Positions 9,607-16,528 of a stretch of 21,481 bases of DNA are shown here, in pieces. How positions within the stretch are numbered: the stretch's first letter is position 1; each line of letters starts with the position of its first letter. Source of the stretch: Rhodospirillaceae bacterium (GTDB taxonomy: Bacteria > Pseudomonadota > Alphaproteobacteria > UBA828); NCBI GenBank assembly GCA_028819955.1, contig JAPPKP010000053.1:1-21481 (forward strand). Direction: 5' to 3'. The notes under the pieces are model-generated. The model saw nothing but the letters and a program-made list of their open reading frames with translations, ran no database searches and had not been told where the DNA came from. A program made the position numbers and the translations under genes.

Positions 9607-11332
9607 GACTTCCCCCGGCGTCCCACCGGGCAAACGCAGGCTCGTCCTCGGCCTCGTCGGGCTCGAAGTTGGCCGGCACGCCGAGAAGCGGCGCGATGCG
9701 CTCGATGACCCTCCCGGCCACAGGCGCTGCGGTCCAGCCTGCCGTCGCGAAGCCGAAGGTCTCCTTGGTCCCCTTCGGCTCGTCCATCATCGTCAGCACC
9801 GCGTAGCGGGGCCGGTCGATGGGGAAGACACCGACGAAGTTGGTGATCATGCTGTCGTGCTTGTACCTGCCGCCGATGGCCTTCTCGGCGGTGCCGGTCT
9901 TGCCGCCCACCAGGTAGCCGGGAACCGCCGCGTTCTTGCCGGTGCCCTCGGCAACCACGGTGTAGAGCAGCATCCGCATGACGGCGGAGGTCTCGGCGCT
10001 GATGACCCGCCGCTGCACCAGCCGCTCGCCCGGCGTGCGCTTCAGCAGCGTGGGCGTCACGGTGACGCCGCCGTTGACCAGCGCGGCGTAGTTCGCGATC
10101 AGGTGCAGCGGCGTCACCGCGAGCCCGTGGCCGTAGCTCACGGTCATCACGGTGTGCTCGGACCAGCGCCGGGGTGCCAGCGGTCGGCCGCGCTCGGAGC
10201 TTTCCAGGGGCATGCGCTCGAACATGCCGAGCGTGTCGAGGAAGGCCCGTTGGCGCTCCGCACCCACGTCCACCGCCATCCGCGCCGCCCCGATGTTGGA
10301 GGAGTGGATGAGGATCTCCGGCACCGTGAGCCAGCGGTTCTCGGGACGGTGGTCGCGGATCAGATAGCGCGAGACCCTGATGGGTTGGGTGGCGTCGTAG
10401 CTGTCCTCGATTCCGGCGATGCCGAGGTCGAGTGCCATGGCCACGGTGAAGGGCTTGAAAGTGGAGCCGAGCTCGTAGGTGCCGAGCGTGGCGCGGTTGA
10501 AGAGGGCTTCCGATGCGCTGCGATCCGGAGCCTTGGGATTGAACGAGGGCAGGCTGACCAGGGCCAGCAGCTCGCCGGTCTGCACGTCCATCACCATGCC
10601 GGCGGCGCCGAGCGCCCGATGGGTGGTCATGGTCTCATGGAGCGCCTGAGCGAGAACGTGCTGGACCCGGATATCGAGGGAGAGCGCGAGCGGGCCGCTG
10701 CGGTCCTGGGCACGCCGGCGCAGCTCGTCGTCAGCGGCCTTCTCGACGCCTGCGAGACCGCGGTTGTCCACGTCAGTGAACCCGAGTGCGTGGGCGAAGA
10801 GGCGGCCTTGCGGATAGAAGCGCTGCTCCTGGCGCTCCAGCCAGAGACCGGGGATGCCGAGACTGTTGATGGCGTGGGCCTGCTCCGGCGTGAGGTTGTG
10901 CCGCAGCAGGGCGGTCTTTCTGCCGGATGCGATGAGGGCGGCCGCGCGGCCCAGGTCGAGATCGGGGAACACCCGACCCAGCGCGGCGACCGCGTCCGCA
11001 CGATCGAAGATCTTGCCCGGCTCGACGTAGAGCGCATGGGTAGGCAGGTTCGAGGCGAGGAGCACGCCGTTGCGGTCCACGATGTCGGCCCGCGCGAATG
11101 GGTTGTCGGTGCTCATGCCGCCGACGACGCCGGGGCCGGCAGGGGCGCCGATCACCGCCACGTCGAGGGTGCGCAACACCACCGCACCGAAGCAGAGAGC
11201 GAGGATCACGCCGGTGGTCAGCAGGCGGACCCGCGCGCGTTCCAGACGCGTTGAGGCCGCCGGCCCGGAAGCGGATCCGGAAGCCTGCGCCCGACCGCGG
11301 CGCCACCAGCGCCGTATGGCCAAATCCCTCAC
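9593..11332 (-). CDS. ftsI: Division-specific class B penicillin-binding protein FtsI (PBP3)
   Basis: FtsI is the septal D,D-transpeptidase, anchored in the inner membrane and active in the periplasm with FtsW. From the GTG at 11330-11332 it has 579 residues. After a basic, arginine-rich cytoplasmic stretch there is one membrane span near 38-57. The non-catalytic pedestal follows, beginning at RADIVDRNGVLLA (81-93). The transpeptidase domain contains the active-site GSTFKPFT with Ser290 and Lys293, SSN at 344-346 and KTGTAEK at 478-484, in the usual order. The start overlaps the ftsL TGA as GTGA; a second GTG sits one codon upstream, so the exact start is uncertain by one residue. The frame is open back to about 11485 inside ftsL, but that extension lacks FtsI character and precedes the membrane anchor. 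Confidence 0.96.
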   Translation of the reverse strand: MRDLAIRRWWRRGRAQASGSASGPAASTRLERARVRLLTTGVILALCFGAVVLRTLDVAVIGAPAGPGVVGGMSTDNPFARADIVDRNGVLLASNLPTHALYVEPGKIFDRADAVAALGRVFPDLDLGRAAALIASGRKTALLRHNLTPEQAHAINSLGIPGLWLERQEQRFYPQGRLFAHALGFTDVDNRGLAGVEKAADDELRRRAQDRSGPLALSLDIRVQHVLAQALHETMTTHRALGAAGMVMDVQTGELLALVSLPSFNPKAPDRSASEALFNRATLGTYELGSTFKPFTVAMALDLGIAGIEDSYDATQPIRVSRYLIRDHRPENRWLTVPEILIHSSNIGAARMAVDVGAERQRAFLDTLGMFERMPLESSERGRPLAPRRWSEHTVMTVSYGHGLAVTPLHLIANYAALVNGGVTVTPTLLKRTPGERLVQRRVISAETSAVMRMLLYTVVAEGTGKNAAVPGYLVGGKTGTAEKAIGGRYKHDSMITNFVGVFPIDRPRYAVLTMMDEPKGTKETFGFATAGWTAAPVAGRVIERIAPLLGVPANFEPDEAEDEPAFARWDAGGSHASF

Positions 11333-11643
11333 CACTGGAGCTCCCCGCCGATCGGCAGCACCAGGGCGGAGGGCCCGGCAGGGCGGCCGGGCAGCCAGCG
11401 CACCTGCGCGGCCTGCACCTGCTCGAGCGGAAGGTGGCGTTCGGCCAAGGCCGCGAGCCGAGACGGGCGGGTGAGGTAGCTCCACTCGGAGCGGAGCACC
11501 CGGATCGCCTCGACATGGCGCTTGCGGTCGAGCTCGAGCGCGGCGAGCTCGCCTTCGAGCTCCCTCACCTCGTGCTTCACGAGGAAGAGCGCCAGCATCG
11601 CGACGACGAACGCTGCGATCGATATGAGGACCAGGTGCCGCAT
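11329..11643 (-). CDS. ftsL: Cell division protein FtsL
   Basis: FtsL is a small bitopic divisome protein that pairs with FtsB, is recruited with FtsQ and helps activate FtsW-FtsI. The 104-residue product has a short cytoplasmic N-terminus, one membrane span at about 3-22 (LVLISIAAFVVAMLALFLV) and a charged heptad-like segment at about 24-52 consistent with the FtsB-pairing coiled coil. A SEWSYLTRPSRLAALAERH segment at 52-70 matches the EW..L..P.RL pattern conserved in FtsL. Sequence identity in this family is low, so the call also rests on position between rsmH and ftsI. The ATG at 11641-11643 shares one base with the rsmH stop (TGATG). An upstream in-frame start eight codons earlier would extend into rsmH and is less likely. 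Confidence 0.9.
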   Translation of the reverse strand: MRHLVLISIAAFVVAMLALFLVKHEVRELEGELAALELDRKRHVEAIRVLRSEWSYLTRPSRLAALAERHLPLEQVQAAQVRWLPGRPAGPSALVLPIGGELQW

Positions 11644-12614
11644 CAGGCGACGAGCCTCTCGTGCCACGGCGGCGCGCCGGTGCGCTCGACCGCCCGCAGC
11701 CGTGCCGAGCGCGCGCGCGGATTTGCCGATATCTCCGCGCCGTCGGGCTTGCGCGCGCGGCGAGTCAACAGCCTGAAGGTCGGATCGGGCGATTTCATGG
11801 CAACGGGCGGCTCGTGGCGATTGGGCTGCCGCCCCCCGCTGCGCTCGCGGAAGAAACGCTTCACGGGCCGGTCCTCCAGGGAGTGGAAGGAAACCACGAT
11901 GGCGCGACCGCCAGGCCGCAGGAGCCGCTCGATCTGGCGGAGCCCCCGCTCGATCTCGCCGATCTCGTCGTTGATGCGGATGCGAAGCGCCTGAAAGGTG
12001 CGCGTGGCCGGGTCGATCCCGCCATGCGGCCGCGGCGCCACTGCGCCCCGGACGATCTCGGCAAGCTGGCCGGTCGTGGCGATCGGGCCGTTCGCGCGGG
12101 CCGCGACAATGGCCCGCGCAATTGAGCGCGCCCGGCGCTCCTCGCCGAAGCGCGCGACGATCGCGGCCAGCTCGGCCTCGGGCTCGTCATTGACCAGGTC
12201 GGCCGCCGTGGGCCCCGGATCGTCCCGGTCCATGCGCATGTCCAAGGGCCCGTCCACGCGGAACGAGAAGCCGCGCGCGCCGTCGTCGAGCTGGCGCGAG
12301 GAGAGGCCGAGGTCGAGGGCGATCCCGTCTACCGCGCTCACCCGATGGGGTGCGAGCAGGGTCTCCATCTCGGAGAAGCGGCCGTGGAGCAGGATCAGCC
12401 TGCCGTCGAAGCGCACCGAAAGCGCTTCGCCCGCGCGTAGCGCGTCGGCGTCGCGGTCGATGCCGTAGACCATGCAGGAGGCCGTCTCCAGCAGCGCTCG
12501 GCTATAGCCGCCGCCGCCGAAGGTGCCGTCGATGTAGATGCCGCCGTCCCTGGGCGCGATGAGCGAGAGCATCGTCTCCGTCATCACCGGGACGTGGCCG
12601 GAGGCGGCGCTCAT
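11643..12614 (-). CDS. rsmH: 16S rRNA (cytosine(1402)-N(4))-methyltransferase RsmH (MraW)
   Basis: RsmH is the S-adenosylmethionine-dependent enzyme that N4-methylates C1402 of 16S rRNA in the decoding centre. The 323-residue protein starts with the typical HVPVM at 7-11, then the SAM-binding loop DGTFGGGGYS at 29-38. DLGLSS is at 101-106, SFRVDGPLDMRM at 117-128, FQALRIRIND at 207-216 and SFHSLEDRPVKRFF at 242-255. All are hallmark blocks of the MraW family. The ATG at 12612-12614 shares an ATGA overlap with the mraZ stop. The same frame runs upstream antisense-like through mraZ, but the family start fits this ATG. Its position as the second dcw gene is the standard arrangement. Confidence 0.97.
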   Translation of the reverse strand: MSAASGHVPVMTETMLSLIAPRDGGIYIDGTFGGGGYSRALLETASCMVYGIDRDADALRAGEALSVRFDGRLILLHGRFSEMETLLAPHRVSAVDGIALDLGLSSRQLDDGARGFSFRVDGPLDMRMDRDDPGPTAADLVNDEPEAELAAIVARFGEERRARSIARAIVAARANGPIATTGQLAEIVRGAVAPRPHGGIDPATRTFQALRIRINDEIGEIERGLRQIERLLRPGGRAIVVSFHSLEDRPVKRFFRERSGGRQPNRHEPPVAMKSPDPTFRLLTRRARKPDGAEISANPRARSARLRAVERTGAPPWHERLVA

Positions 12615-13027
12615 TGCTCCCCCTCCGCATCCTCGGCTGCTTCGAAGGTCGCGGGGTCCCAGATCTGAAACTCGTGGCCCATGCCGACGAAGGTGGCGTG
12701 GGTGGTGATCCCCGCATGGGCAAGCAACTCGGCCGGCAGCAGCACGCGACCTTCGGCGTCCAGGGGGAGACGCTGGACTGCGGAGAAGAGCCGCATCCGC
12801 TTCCGGGTGGAATCTGTGTCGAAGGGATCGTCTGCCCGGTAGGTGTCGCTCCACTGCCTGAGAACTTCTTCCTCACAACCGGTCAGGGACCTGGTGCCGT
12901 CGATCGAGGGGTAGACCGCAATTCCGTTGAAGGATTGCCGAGCGAGCTCGTTGCGGAAGGAGGCAGGGACTGAGACCCGTCCCTTCCGATCCACCTTGTT
13001 GACGAACGTGTAAGTGAAAAGAGCCAC
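12611..13027 (-). CDS. mraZ: Transcriptional regulator MraZ
   Basis: MraZ is a DNA-binding protein with two SpoVT-AbrB-like half domains that forms a ring-shaped oligomer. In Escherichia coli it represses its own dcw promoter. The 138-residue product shows both copies of the fold: NKVDRKGRVSVPASFR at 10-25 and LDAEGRVLLPAELLAHAGI at 89-107. It is a little shorter than many MraZ proteins (about 143-155), mainly at the C-terminus, but both domains look complete. The start is a GTG at 13025-13027 with a strong AAGGAG Shine-Dalgarno 7 bases upstream. It is the first gene of the dcw cluster and sits about 65 bases downstream of an array of MraZ-box-like repeats, consistent with autoregulation. Confidence 0.96.
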   Translation of the reverse strand: MALFTYTFVNKVDRKGRVSVPASFRNELARQSFNGIAVYPSIDGTRSLTGCEEEVLRQWSDTYRADDPFDTDSTRKRMRLFSAVQRLPLDAEGRVLLPAELLAHAGITTHATFVGMGHEFQIWDPATFEAAEDAEGEQ

Positions 13028-13092
13028 CGCGTTGCTCCTTGGGTCGCGCTCCGTTCGCCGTGCCTTCGCTCTAGACTGTTCCCGCTCTGATC

Positions 13093-13137
13093 TGGGATGC
13101 CATGGGATAGCATGGTACTCTATGGGAAATCATGGTT
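13093..13137 (+). promoter_or_regulatory. MraZ-box array: five TGG(G/T)N direct repeats at 10-bp spacing
   Basis: On the plus strand, TGGGA begins at 13093, 13103 and 13123, with the variants TGGTA at 13113 and TGGTT at 13133. All five are exactly 10 bp apart, so they sit on one face of the helix. E. coli MraZ is known to bind TGGGN direct repeats separated by 5 bases, which gives the same 10-bp period. The array is about 65-110 bases upstream of the mraZ start and overlaps the candidate promoter, so autorepression is the natural reading. The repeats read TGGG on the strand opposite to mraZ transcription. Confidence 0.85.
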
Positions 13138-13141
13138 GCAA
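13112..13141 (-). promoter_or_regulatory. Candidate sigma-70 promoter for mraZ/dcw
   Basis: Reading the minus strand, a TTGCAA -35 element (13136-13141) is followed after 18 bases by TACCAT (13112-13117) as a -10 element. Each matches four of six consensus bases. Transcription would begin near 13105, leaving about 75 bases of leader before the mraZ GTG. Both elements lie within or beside the MraZ-box array, so bound MraZ would block polymerase. The elements are weak, and an alternative -35 (TTGAAA, slightly upstream) cannot be excluded. Confidence 0.5.
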
Positions 13142-13321
13142 GACATAATTTCAAGTGTTCAGGTGGACATGCAAAAGCAGCGGCCCGACCTCTCTGATCT
13201 GACGACGGATGAAGACCGGCGGGGAAAAGCTAGAGCGCCAGTTACCGGGGAGAGGACTCAAGTCTCGGCGGAGATCAACTATGTGTTCTCTTTATGTTCT
13301 ATTGTCGGTTACTGGGTTCTG

Positions 13322-13343
13322 CTATCGGGACAATCCTCGATAG
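13322..13343. repeat. Imperfect hairpin downstream of rnpB
   Basis: CTATCG (13322-13327) and CGATAG (13338-13343) form a perfect 6-bp stem. GGA/TCC extends it by three pairs with a single bulged T, around a 3-base CAA loop. An overlapping inverted repeat, ATTGTC (13301-13306) with GACAAT (13329-13334), could form an alternative structure. No T-run follows on either strand, so this is not a classic intrinsic terminator. Its role is unknown. Confidence 0.4.
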
Positions 13344-13372
13344 TGGAATATATTGCGTGGAGGAGCTCTGAC

Positions 13373-13390
13373 CCCTCAACATATTGAGGG
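13373..13390. terminator. Short perfect hairpin just past the rnpB 3' end
   Basis: CCCTCAA (13373-13379) and TTGAGGG (13384-13390) form a perfect 7-bp stem with a 4-base loop. It starts about 15-20 bases beyond the predicted rnpB 3' end in the direction of transcription. It could serve as a processing or termination signal for rnpB, but the expected U-tract is absent, so termination is only a guess. Confidence 0.35.
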
Positions 13391-13403
13391 TGGCGGAGAG
13401 GGA

Positions 13404-13815
<412 letters not shown>

Positions 13816-13817
13816 CC

Positions 13818-13846
13818 TGACTACGCCCCGACGCAAACCCGGTCAA
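13818..13846 (-). promoter_or_regulatory. Possible rnpB promoter overlapping the amidase stop codon
   Basis: On the minus strand, TTGACC (13846-13841) matches five of six -35 bases and contains the TGA stop of the upstream amidase gene. Seventeen bases later lies TAGTCA (13823-13818), a poor -10, just upstream of the rnpB P1 helix. Spacing and position fit a promoter for a stable RNA, but the -10 is weak. Readthrough from the djlA-EamA-amidase transcript is an alternative source. Confidence 0.4.
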
Positions 13847-14646
13847 GCCTGGGCGCCGCCCGCGACGAGCGCTCCAACTCGGTCAAGCACCGTCGCCGTG
13901 TCGCCGTCGATCACACCGTCAACGCGGGCCTGGCGGAAGCGCCGCTGAAAGGCACGCACGACGGCCGCCGTGGTCGCGCCGAAGTCGCCATCGGCCACAA
14001 GACCGTAACCGACCGATCGCAGGCGCTCCTGCTGCTGTCGCACGGCAGCGCCGCTGTCGCCCTGGCGGAGCGGCGAGCGGTCCTGCGCAGTCCTCTCGCC
14101 CGTCTCGGGCCAGAGGCCGATGCCCGCCTGAGCGAGACGCGACCAGTCGAAAAGCTCGCCGGGGTCCTGCCGGCGCGTGGGCGCGATGTCGGAATGCGCC
14201 ACCACATTGCAGGGCTCGATGGGGTGGCGCGCGACGATGGCGCGGGCGAGATCGAGCAAGGCATCCATCTGCGCGGTAGGAAACGGGCGATAGCCATGCT
14301 CGTGACCGGGATTGACCAGCTCGATTCCGACTGAGACTTCGTTCAAAGAGCGCCGGCCGCGCCATTCGCTTCGCCCCGCGTGCCAGGCGCATCGCTCCTC
14401 GGGCACCAGCCGCCAGAGAGTGCCGTCCTCGCCTACGCACCAGTGCGCGCTGACCTTGGCCGCGGGGTCCGTCATCCGCGCGAGCGCGGCCTCGGCCGAG
14501 ACCATGCCGGTGTAGTGCAGGACCAGCGTATCGACCGGGCTGGCACCTTCGGGCCGTTCGTCCCAGTTGGGCGAAGGCAGCTCGATCACCGCACGGCCGG
14601 CAATGGTCTCTTCGCTCGTGCTCGGGTTTCTACTGCCGCCACTCAT
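13843..14646 (-). CDS. AmpD-type N-acetylmuramoyl-L-alanine amidase with C-terminal peptidoglycan-binding domain
   Basis: This is a zinc amidase (Amidase_2) that cleaves the bond between MurNAc or anhydro-MurNAc and the stem peptide. In the 267-residue protein, LVLHYTGM at 41-48 supplies His44 and VVAHSDIAPTRRQDPG at 148-163 supplies His151 and Asp161. These match the three zinc ligands of AmpD, and Glu109 in VGIEL fits the catalytic glutamate. SAHWCVGEDG at 66-75 is also typical. Residues from about 191 to 258 form a PG_binding_1-like helical domain (LRQGDSGAAVRQQQERL, YGLVADGDFGATTAAVVRAFQ). No signal peptide or lipobox is visible, which favours a cytoplasmic role in muropeptide recycling like AmpD, although the domain layout resembles E. 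coli AmiD. The start overlaps the upstream transporter stop as ATGA. Confidence 0.9.
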   Translation of the reverse strand: MSGGSRNPSTSEETIAGRAVIELPSPNWDERPEGASPVDTLVLHYTGMVSAEAALARMTDPAAKVSAHWCVGEDGTLWRLVPEERCAWHAGRSEWRGRRSLNEVSVGIELVNPGHEHGYRPFPTAQMDALLDLARAIVARHPIEPCNVVAHSDIAPTRRQDPGELFDWSRLAQAGIGLWPETGERTAQDRSPLRQGDSGAAVRQQQERLRSVGYGLVADGDFGATTAAVVRAFQRRFRQARVDGVIDGDTATVLDRVGALVAGGAQA

Positions 14647-15515
14647 CGCGTTTTCACTGCGGGCTCCTCCGGGCGCTTGAGGACGATGAGGGCGACGCCC
14701 GAGACGATGATCACGCCGCCCACGAGAGTCTGCCAGGTGATCGGCTCGCCCAGGATGAAGACTCCGAATATCACGCCCACCACCGGCACCAGCAGCATGA
14801 AGCCCGCGACCGTCGCCACCTTGTTGTGCGCGAGCAGATAGTACCAGGCCCAATAGGCGAGCAGGGTCGAGCCCACGACCTGGTAGATGAGCGAGCCATG
14901 CAGGCGCCAGTCGGGCTGCAGCAAACTCGCGAGCTGCCCCTCCTCCAGGGCGAAGGAAAGCGGGAACAGGAGCAGGGCAGAGATCGCCGACATCCAGCCG
15001 TTCAGCGTCAGCGGCGAAATATCGGTGAGTCGCTTGACCTGCACGTTGGCGACCGCCCACGTGATGCTGGAGCCGAACATGAGCCCGATCCCCAGCGCAT
15101 TGCCGGTATGGCGCGGCTCGCCCACCAGCACCACGGCGCCGCCGAAGGCGATGGCGATGCCGACGATCGCCGCCCAGCCGGGCCGCTCGCGCAAGATCAG
15201 CGCCGCCATCACGGCGCTGAGCGGCACCTGCGTGAGCCAGATGATCGCCGCGGTCGAAGCCTCCACACCGATGCTGAGCGCGATGTAAAACAGGCCGAAG
15301 TGGCCTACGCCCATGGTCAACGCGAAGAGGCCCACGGAGAGCCAACGGCCGGCCGGCGGGCGCACGAACCAGAGCAGCATCAGCGCCATCAGGGTGAAGC
15401 GCAGCGCCAGGAAGAACAGCGGCGGCATGTGGTCCGCGCCGTACTTGCTGGTCACGAAGCCGAAGCCCCAGAGCAGGGCCGTGCCGAGCGCGATCGCAAT
15501 GTGACTCGGCTGCAT
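14643..15515 (-). CDS. EamA/DMT-family transporter
   Basis: This is an inner-membrane protein of the drug/metabolite transporter superfamily. The 290-residue product has about ten hydrophobic spans arranged as two EamA repeats. The first repeat begins at IALGTALLWGFGFVTSKYG (7-25). The second begins near IGLMFGSSITWAVANVQVK and ends with GVIFGVFILGEPITWQTLVG and a last helix before a charged tail. The paired ILRERP and ILGEPITW segments before the final helix of each half are typical EamA landmarks. Substrate cannot be read from sequence; relatives export amino acids, cysteine pathway intermediates or other metabolites. It starts with ATG 68 bases after djlA and is coupled through ATGA to the amidase gene. 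Joint transcription is likely, and a functional link to muropeptide recycling is speculative. Confidence 0.9.
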   Translation of the reverse strand: MQPSHIAIALGTALLWGFGFVTSKYGADHMPPLFFLALRFTLMALMLLWFVRPPAGRWLSVGLFALTMGVGHFGLFYIALSIGVEASTAAIIWLTQVPLSAVMAALILRERPGWAAIVGIAIAFGGAVVLVGEPRHTGNALGIGLMFGSSITWAVANVQVKRLTDISPLTLNGWMSAISALLLFPLSFALEEGQLASLLQPDWRLHGSLIYQVVGSTLLAYWAWYYLLAHNKVATVAGFMLLVPVVGVIFGVFILGEPITWQTLVGGVIIVSGVALIVLKRPEEPAVKTR

Positions 15516-15583
15516 GAAACGGCGAAGGCAGAGGGAAAGGTGTGAGCAGCGGCGCAGGCGCGCTTAGCGTGCGGCGCGAGCGG

Positions 15584-16327
15584 TCAGCGCAGCCCGCGAA
15601 GCTTGGCGATCCTGTCGTAGGCCGCGTTGATCGCGGCCATCTGCTCGTTGGCCACCTGGACCATCTCCTCCGGCATGCCCTCGGCGATGAGCTTGTCGGG
15701 ATGATGCTCGCGGATCAGCCGGCGATAGGTCCGCTTGATCTCGTCGTCCGTGGCGTTGGGCTCGACGCCGAGCACCTGGTAGGGGTCGGTCTCGCCGCCA
15801 CCCATGTGGCGCGACATGATCTGCGCAAAGCCGCGCTCGTCGAAGCCGAAGATCTGCGCCACCCGGGCAAGATAGGCGCGCTCGCCCTCGTGCAGCTCGC
15901 CATCCGCCATGGCGATCTGGAAGAGTGCGCCGAGCAGCTCCTCCCGCATGGTGGTGTCGTGCGGGAAGATCTGGACGATCTGATCGGCATAGGGCTCGAA
16001 GCCGGTCGCCTCGCGCCGCGCCTCGTCCCAGATCCGCCCGATGGCGGCGGCATGGGCGTCGGGGACGGCGAAGACCCGCTTGAACGCGTCGATCTCCTCG
16101 CGGGTGACATGGCCGTCGGCCTTCGCCATCTTGGCGGCGAGCACCACCAGCGCGACCGAGACCGCGGCCTGCTTGGTCTCCTGATCGCCCGCACCGATAC
16201 GCCGGACGCGGCGGCCGGTAGCCATGCGGTCCACGAAATGGCCGGCAGCCACGCCCAGAATTGCGCCGATGGGGCCGCCCAGCGCGAACCCCGCGGCGCC
16301 CCCGATGATCTTGCCCCAGATGCTCAA
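15584..16327 (-). CDS. djlA: DjlA-like membrane-anchored co-chaperone (TerB-like plus J domain; TTG start)
   Basis: DjlA is an inner-membrane J-domain protein that stimulates DnaK. From the TTG start the protein has 247 residues. A glycine-rich hydrophobic anchor comes first (SIWGKIIGGAAGFALGG at 2-18, ending GHFVDR), with the WGKIIG start seen in DjlA. A TerB-like helical domain spans about 50-172 (AKMAKADGHVTREEIDAFKR, AMADGELHEGERAYLARVA). The J domain spans about 181-247, with YQVLGV, KRTYRRLIREHHPDKL holding the HPD triad at 209-211, and a final AAYDRI helix. E. coli DjlA is slightly longer in the linker before the J domain. The TTG at 16325-16327 gives the family N-terminus. A GTG 16 codons upstream would add residues with no family counterpart. 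Confidence 0.9.
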   Translation of the reverse strand: MSIWGKIIGGAAGFALGGPIGAILGVAAGHFVDRMATGRRVRRIGAGDQETKQAAVSVALVVLAAKMAKADGHVTREEIDAFKRVFAVPDAHAAAIGRIWDEARREATGFEPYADQIVQIFPHDTTMREELLGALFQIAMADGELHEGERAYLARVAQIFGFDERGFAQIMSRHMGGGETDPYQVLGVEPNATDDEIKRTYRRLIREHHPDKLIAEGMPEEMVQVANEQMAAINAAYDRIAKLRGLR

Positions 16328-16528
16328 CCGAAGCTCGCCTTCGCAGCCTGACCCGAGGCACCATAGCCGCCCCACCCTGGCCGCGCCAGACTGGGCCGGG
16401 TGTCCTGAACCTATGTTGCGGTCCTCGCGCTAATCGCGGTTGCATTCCAGCCGGGGCACTGGAAACATGCCGGCCCCGCGACCGCGGGACGAAACCCGCC
16501 GGCGCGGGTCTGGGTAAAGGGAGATAGC
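16328..16528. other. Divergent intergenic region between djlA and the EF-G paralogue
   Basis: These 201 bases separate oppositely transcribed genes and should hold both promoters. I see no convincing -35/-10 pair for either. The right end carries a clear AAGGGAG ribosome site at about 16516-16522 for the EF-G paralogue. Two GC-rich palindromes lie just upstream of that site and are listed separately. Confidence 0.6.
16475..16509. repeat. Two tandem GC-rich palindromes upstream of the EF-G paralogue
   Basis: CCCGCG (16475-16480) and CGCGGG (16483-16488) form a perfect 6-bp stem with a 2-base centre. ACCCGC (16494-16499) and GCGGGT (16504-16509) form a second perfect 6-bp stem around CGGC. Both use the same CCCGC/GCGGG core and end about 20 bases before the start codon, next to the ribosome site. 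They could be an operator pair or leader hairpins. In DNA this GC-rich, short palindromes also arise by chance. Confidence 0.4.

Larger units (their letters stand above)
13028..13403. other. Intergenic control region between mraZ and rnpB
   Basis: This gap of about 375 bases is visibly more AT-rich than the genes around it. Nearest mraZ it holds the Shine-Dalgarno sequence, the MraZ-box array and a candidate promoter. Between about 13145 and 13300 I see no convincing feature. From about 13300 to 13390 there are short inverted repeats, including hairpins at 13322-13343 and 13373-13390, which lie just downstream of the rnpB 3' end. A plus-strand open frame (13097-13387, 96 codons) begins inside the repeat array; I do not accept it as a gene. 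Confidence 0.7.

Noticed and set aside
9593..11485. A longer FtsI beginning near 11485
   Set aside because: The extra N-terminal stretch overlaps half of ftsL, is Arg/Ala/Pro-rich shadow sequence and precedes the true short basic tail and membrane anchor. The GTGA overlap supports the GTG at 11330-11332.
13097..13387. A 96-codon plus-strand open frame in the mraZ-rnpB gap
   Set aside because: It begins inside the MraZ-box repeats, has no good ribosome site and no recognisable motif, and covers promoter and hairpin sequence. A real small gene cannot be fully excluded.
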